This document shows positions 62,060-64,000 of a stretch of 64,000 nt of DNA, in pieces. Both the position numbers and the translations under genes were made by a program. The notes under the pieces are model-generated. The model searched no databases. It saw only the letters and a program-made list of their open reading frames with translations, and had not been told where the DNA came from. This stretch comes from Gonapodya prolifera JEL478 (Eukaryota; Monoblepharomycota; Monoblepharidomycetes; Monoblepharidales; Gonapodyaceae), in the NCBI GenBank assembly GCA_001574975.1, contig KQ965769.1:1-64000 (forward strand), read 5' to 3'. The first letter of the stretch is position 1, and each line of letters starts with the position of its first letter.

Positions 62060-63342
62060 AGGCAAAGAGAAAGTTGGCGATGCATTGGATGAGAAGTCCG
62101 CGCAGTTAGAAAAAGATGCATGGAAATAGTGGCAAACGGGAACATTAATTTGTGCTATGCACCGAGAATCTTAAACCCAATAACAGACCTTCATAGTGCA
62201 TCCATGAAAGGTGTTTAGTGAAGTCGTTGGTGGATCAAAGAAAGTTAGATGAGTGCAAGACCAAACAAGACGGACAAGTCCACCCCGTGGACCGACAGGT
62301 CCTTTTCATGCATGTCCAATGCATAAAAATGACACCTCCGACGTTGAATAAACACAATGAATATGGTTTCTCCCTCCTTCTTCATGCATATCACTGTTTT
62401 GTGCATCGGAGGCAATCGCAAGATTCCAACACGTCAAGCAGCGGCTCAACGGAAAAAATTCTCGATTCTCTTTCGACCCCACGGAGAATGGCAGCGAGAG
62501 ACAAAAACACTCTCCAAACTCAATCTAACGTACCCTAGTCAGCACCACCAACTTCTGAAACCCATCGAGGTCAACCAAGACCCTGTCAATCTCACCAATG
62601 GAGCGAAGGGTCTTGGCTTTCTGGAAAATTATATGAATGATGTTTCCAGTCGGCCTTTTCAGCGAAAAAAACGCGCGCTGGTGAGCGTCGATTGCCCAAA
62701 ATAGTCTTTGTTAGGGTTCAACCCACATTTGTGGAGTTTTTTCGTCGATGGAAGGGAATCACGACGGTCTGTCAGAGAAACAGACAAAGAAGAAGGCGAG
62801 CAAGAAGAAGGCGAGCAGAAGAAGGCGGACAGAAGAAGTTAGAAGAAGAAGAGAGTCCGTTTGCTGGGTTTTGTTGGGGTAGAGACGCGTTTTCGCCAAG
62901 CGGGCACGCGGATTGAAACAGAGCGGGTATCTTGTCGCGCACGAAGCCTTGCTAGCGTAGCCAGGTCGCGGATCCGCGTGTTTCTGACCGTGTTTGCCCT
63001 GGTGTGGTGACTTCCCTGTCCTTTTTTCGGACACTGGGACTGAGCACGGGCTGAGTACAGTGCAAGAGTTATTTGTGCGATGAATTTCCGTGCTTTTTCT
63101 ACTATTGTTGGTAATGAAGTAACGAAATGAAATTTTCCGAATATTCCTTATACCACTCGGTGATTCCATGCCCGGTGCCACTTGAAGGGAAAGGATTCAG
63201 AAATAAATTCGTTCCATTTCTCTACTCGGAGATTTTCAATGGGTATTTCATTATGGGTCATTTTTTTGGTGGGCGGTGGTGTATTGCGTTCATCCGCTTG
63301 CGGCAGGTTCAGGGAAAACACAACCATCATTCCCCTCGAATC
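62060..63342. other. Mostly non-coding stretch with one possible orphan exon
   Basis: On the minus strand at 62620-62534, an 87-base open segment (KAKTLRSIGEIDRVLVDLDG, then FQKLVVLTR) is flanked by a good acceptor TTTTCCAG and a good donor GTACGT. Partner exons could not be found. The rest holds no recognisable gene. Confidence 0.35.
62775..62855. repeat. Purine-rich AGAAGAAGGCGAGC microsatellite
   Basis: An imperfect GAA/GGCGAGCA repeat on the plus strand. No coding frame is supported across it. Confidence 0.75.
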
Positions 63343-64000
63343 ATGGAATCACTCCCAATCGAGCTCCTCCATCGCGTCTTTCGCTTCCTTCCTCCAACAA
63401 CCTTCCACCTCTCCGTCCACCTGCTCTCCAAAAGCCTTCTCTGGGCGTCCGCCGATGCCATCCCGGAACTCGCTGCTGGGGTGCAGACAGGCGCATTGTG
63501 GTCGCGTGCACTCAGCATGTCGTTTCGGCGGACATGGCTGAAGAAAAAGATGTCCAAGTTGGTTTCGCCGAGGCGTTCGAGGCTGTCGGAACTTGCCAAC
63601 TTGGGAATATGTGGGCAAGCGTGAAGGCCGATATGTCGCTCGCAATCGAGGATTTTGCAGATACGGACGCAGTCTCCCTGGAAGAAATTTTCCTGGGGAC
63701 ACTGATTCAAACGCGTCCATCCTTCGCGGGTTCTTGGGGAGGCAATCGGGAGGTCGCTGTCACGGTAGCACACTTGGACGGACTGTATCAGTTGAATCTG
63801 AGCGACGTGCATCTCGATCCTCAGATAGGACATGTACATCGGATGGTGGCACCCCATGGACTTACGAGAGCTTTGGAAGTGGACTATGGGGAACTCGTCC
63901 CGGAATTGCTGGAGTTGCTCCCCCATTCTCAAGTGGACGACATCCTCACCGATTTCCGCGTCGAAAAGTCTACCAAAGATGCAGCCGCAAGCGCTTGTAT
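63343..64000 (+). CDS. F-box protein, truncated by the window edge
   Basis: The ATG at 63343 opens a classic F-box: MESLPIELLHRVFRFLPPTT, then FHLSVHLLSKSLLWASADAI. Downstream, a second open frame runs to the right edge with DMSLAIEDFADTDAVSLEEI and LYQLNLSDVHLDPQIGHVHR. The two frames differ, and no intron of normal size joins them cleanly between 63430 and 63560, so the join is unresolved. This is a second F-box gene, unrelated in its tail to that at 34922-36349. Confidence 0.6.

Noticed and set aside
62759-63181. 140-codon minus-strand frame with a Leu-rich end
   Set aside because: The Leu/Phe run is the complement of the purine microsatellite.

Overview
The window comes from the nuclear genome of a fungus. 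Nearly every protein gene is cut by short GT-AG introns of about 50-90 bases. The gene set is eukaryotic and fungal: HBS1, BiP, Pds5, AP180, prefoldin 3, two mitochondrial ribosomal proteins, a ZIP transporter, P450 relics and a glucooligosaccharide-oxidase-type flavoenzyme. A chitin-binding CBM18 module, a probable augmin subunit and a kinase joined to an NLR-type LRR array would fit an early-diverging (chytrid-like) fungus. That placement is inference; a basidiomycete is not excluded.

Layout, left to right. 1-2030 holds a decayed Ty1/copia element, a probable LTR, a decayed tRNA copy and an intact tRNA-Ile(AAT). 2.0-4.5 kb shows only a large hairpin and no recognisable gene. 4.56-10.09 kb is the cohesin regulator Pds5 (+). 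10.1-13.3 kb is an AT-rich, CpG-poor desert. AP180/YAP180 (-) and mitochondrial bL31m (-) follow. Next are a conserved nuclear protein (+) whose second intron is swollen by an array of tiny GC-rich hairpins, a HAUS3-like augmin subunit (+) and an unidentified nuclear protein (-). 23.8-28.0 kb is a protein kinase fused to a long LRR array (-), divergent from HBS1 (+), which converges on BiP/Kar2 (-). Then come a Cys-rich F-box protein (-), mitochondrial uL14m (-), a secreted carboxylesterase with a C-terminal CBM18 (+), an actin-related protein (+) and prefoldin subunit 3 (+). Behind prefoldin lies a scrambled tandem duplication with two broken P450 copies and a prefoldin fragment. A RIO1-type gene without its P-loop region (-), an NmrA-type NAD(P)-binding protein (-), a ZIP transporter (+), a tiny Cys-rich secreted protein (+), a GPI-type flavin oxidase (-), an RS-rich nuclear protein (-) and an F-box gene running off the right edge (+) complete the window.

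There is no operon-like organisation. Themes that recur are protein quality control (HBS1, BiP, prefoldin 3), surface and secreted functions (CBM18 esterase, flavin oxidase, small Cys-rich protein, ZIP) and possible sensing (kinase-LRR, F-box proteins). The observations I rate highest are the hairpin array in an intron, the kinase-LRR gene with one intron per repeat, a BiP ER-retention signal assembled across an intron, and the side-by-side intact and CpG-decayed tRNA copies. All calls come from reading the sequence; no database search was run.
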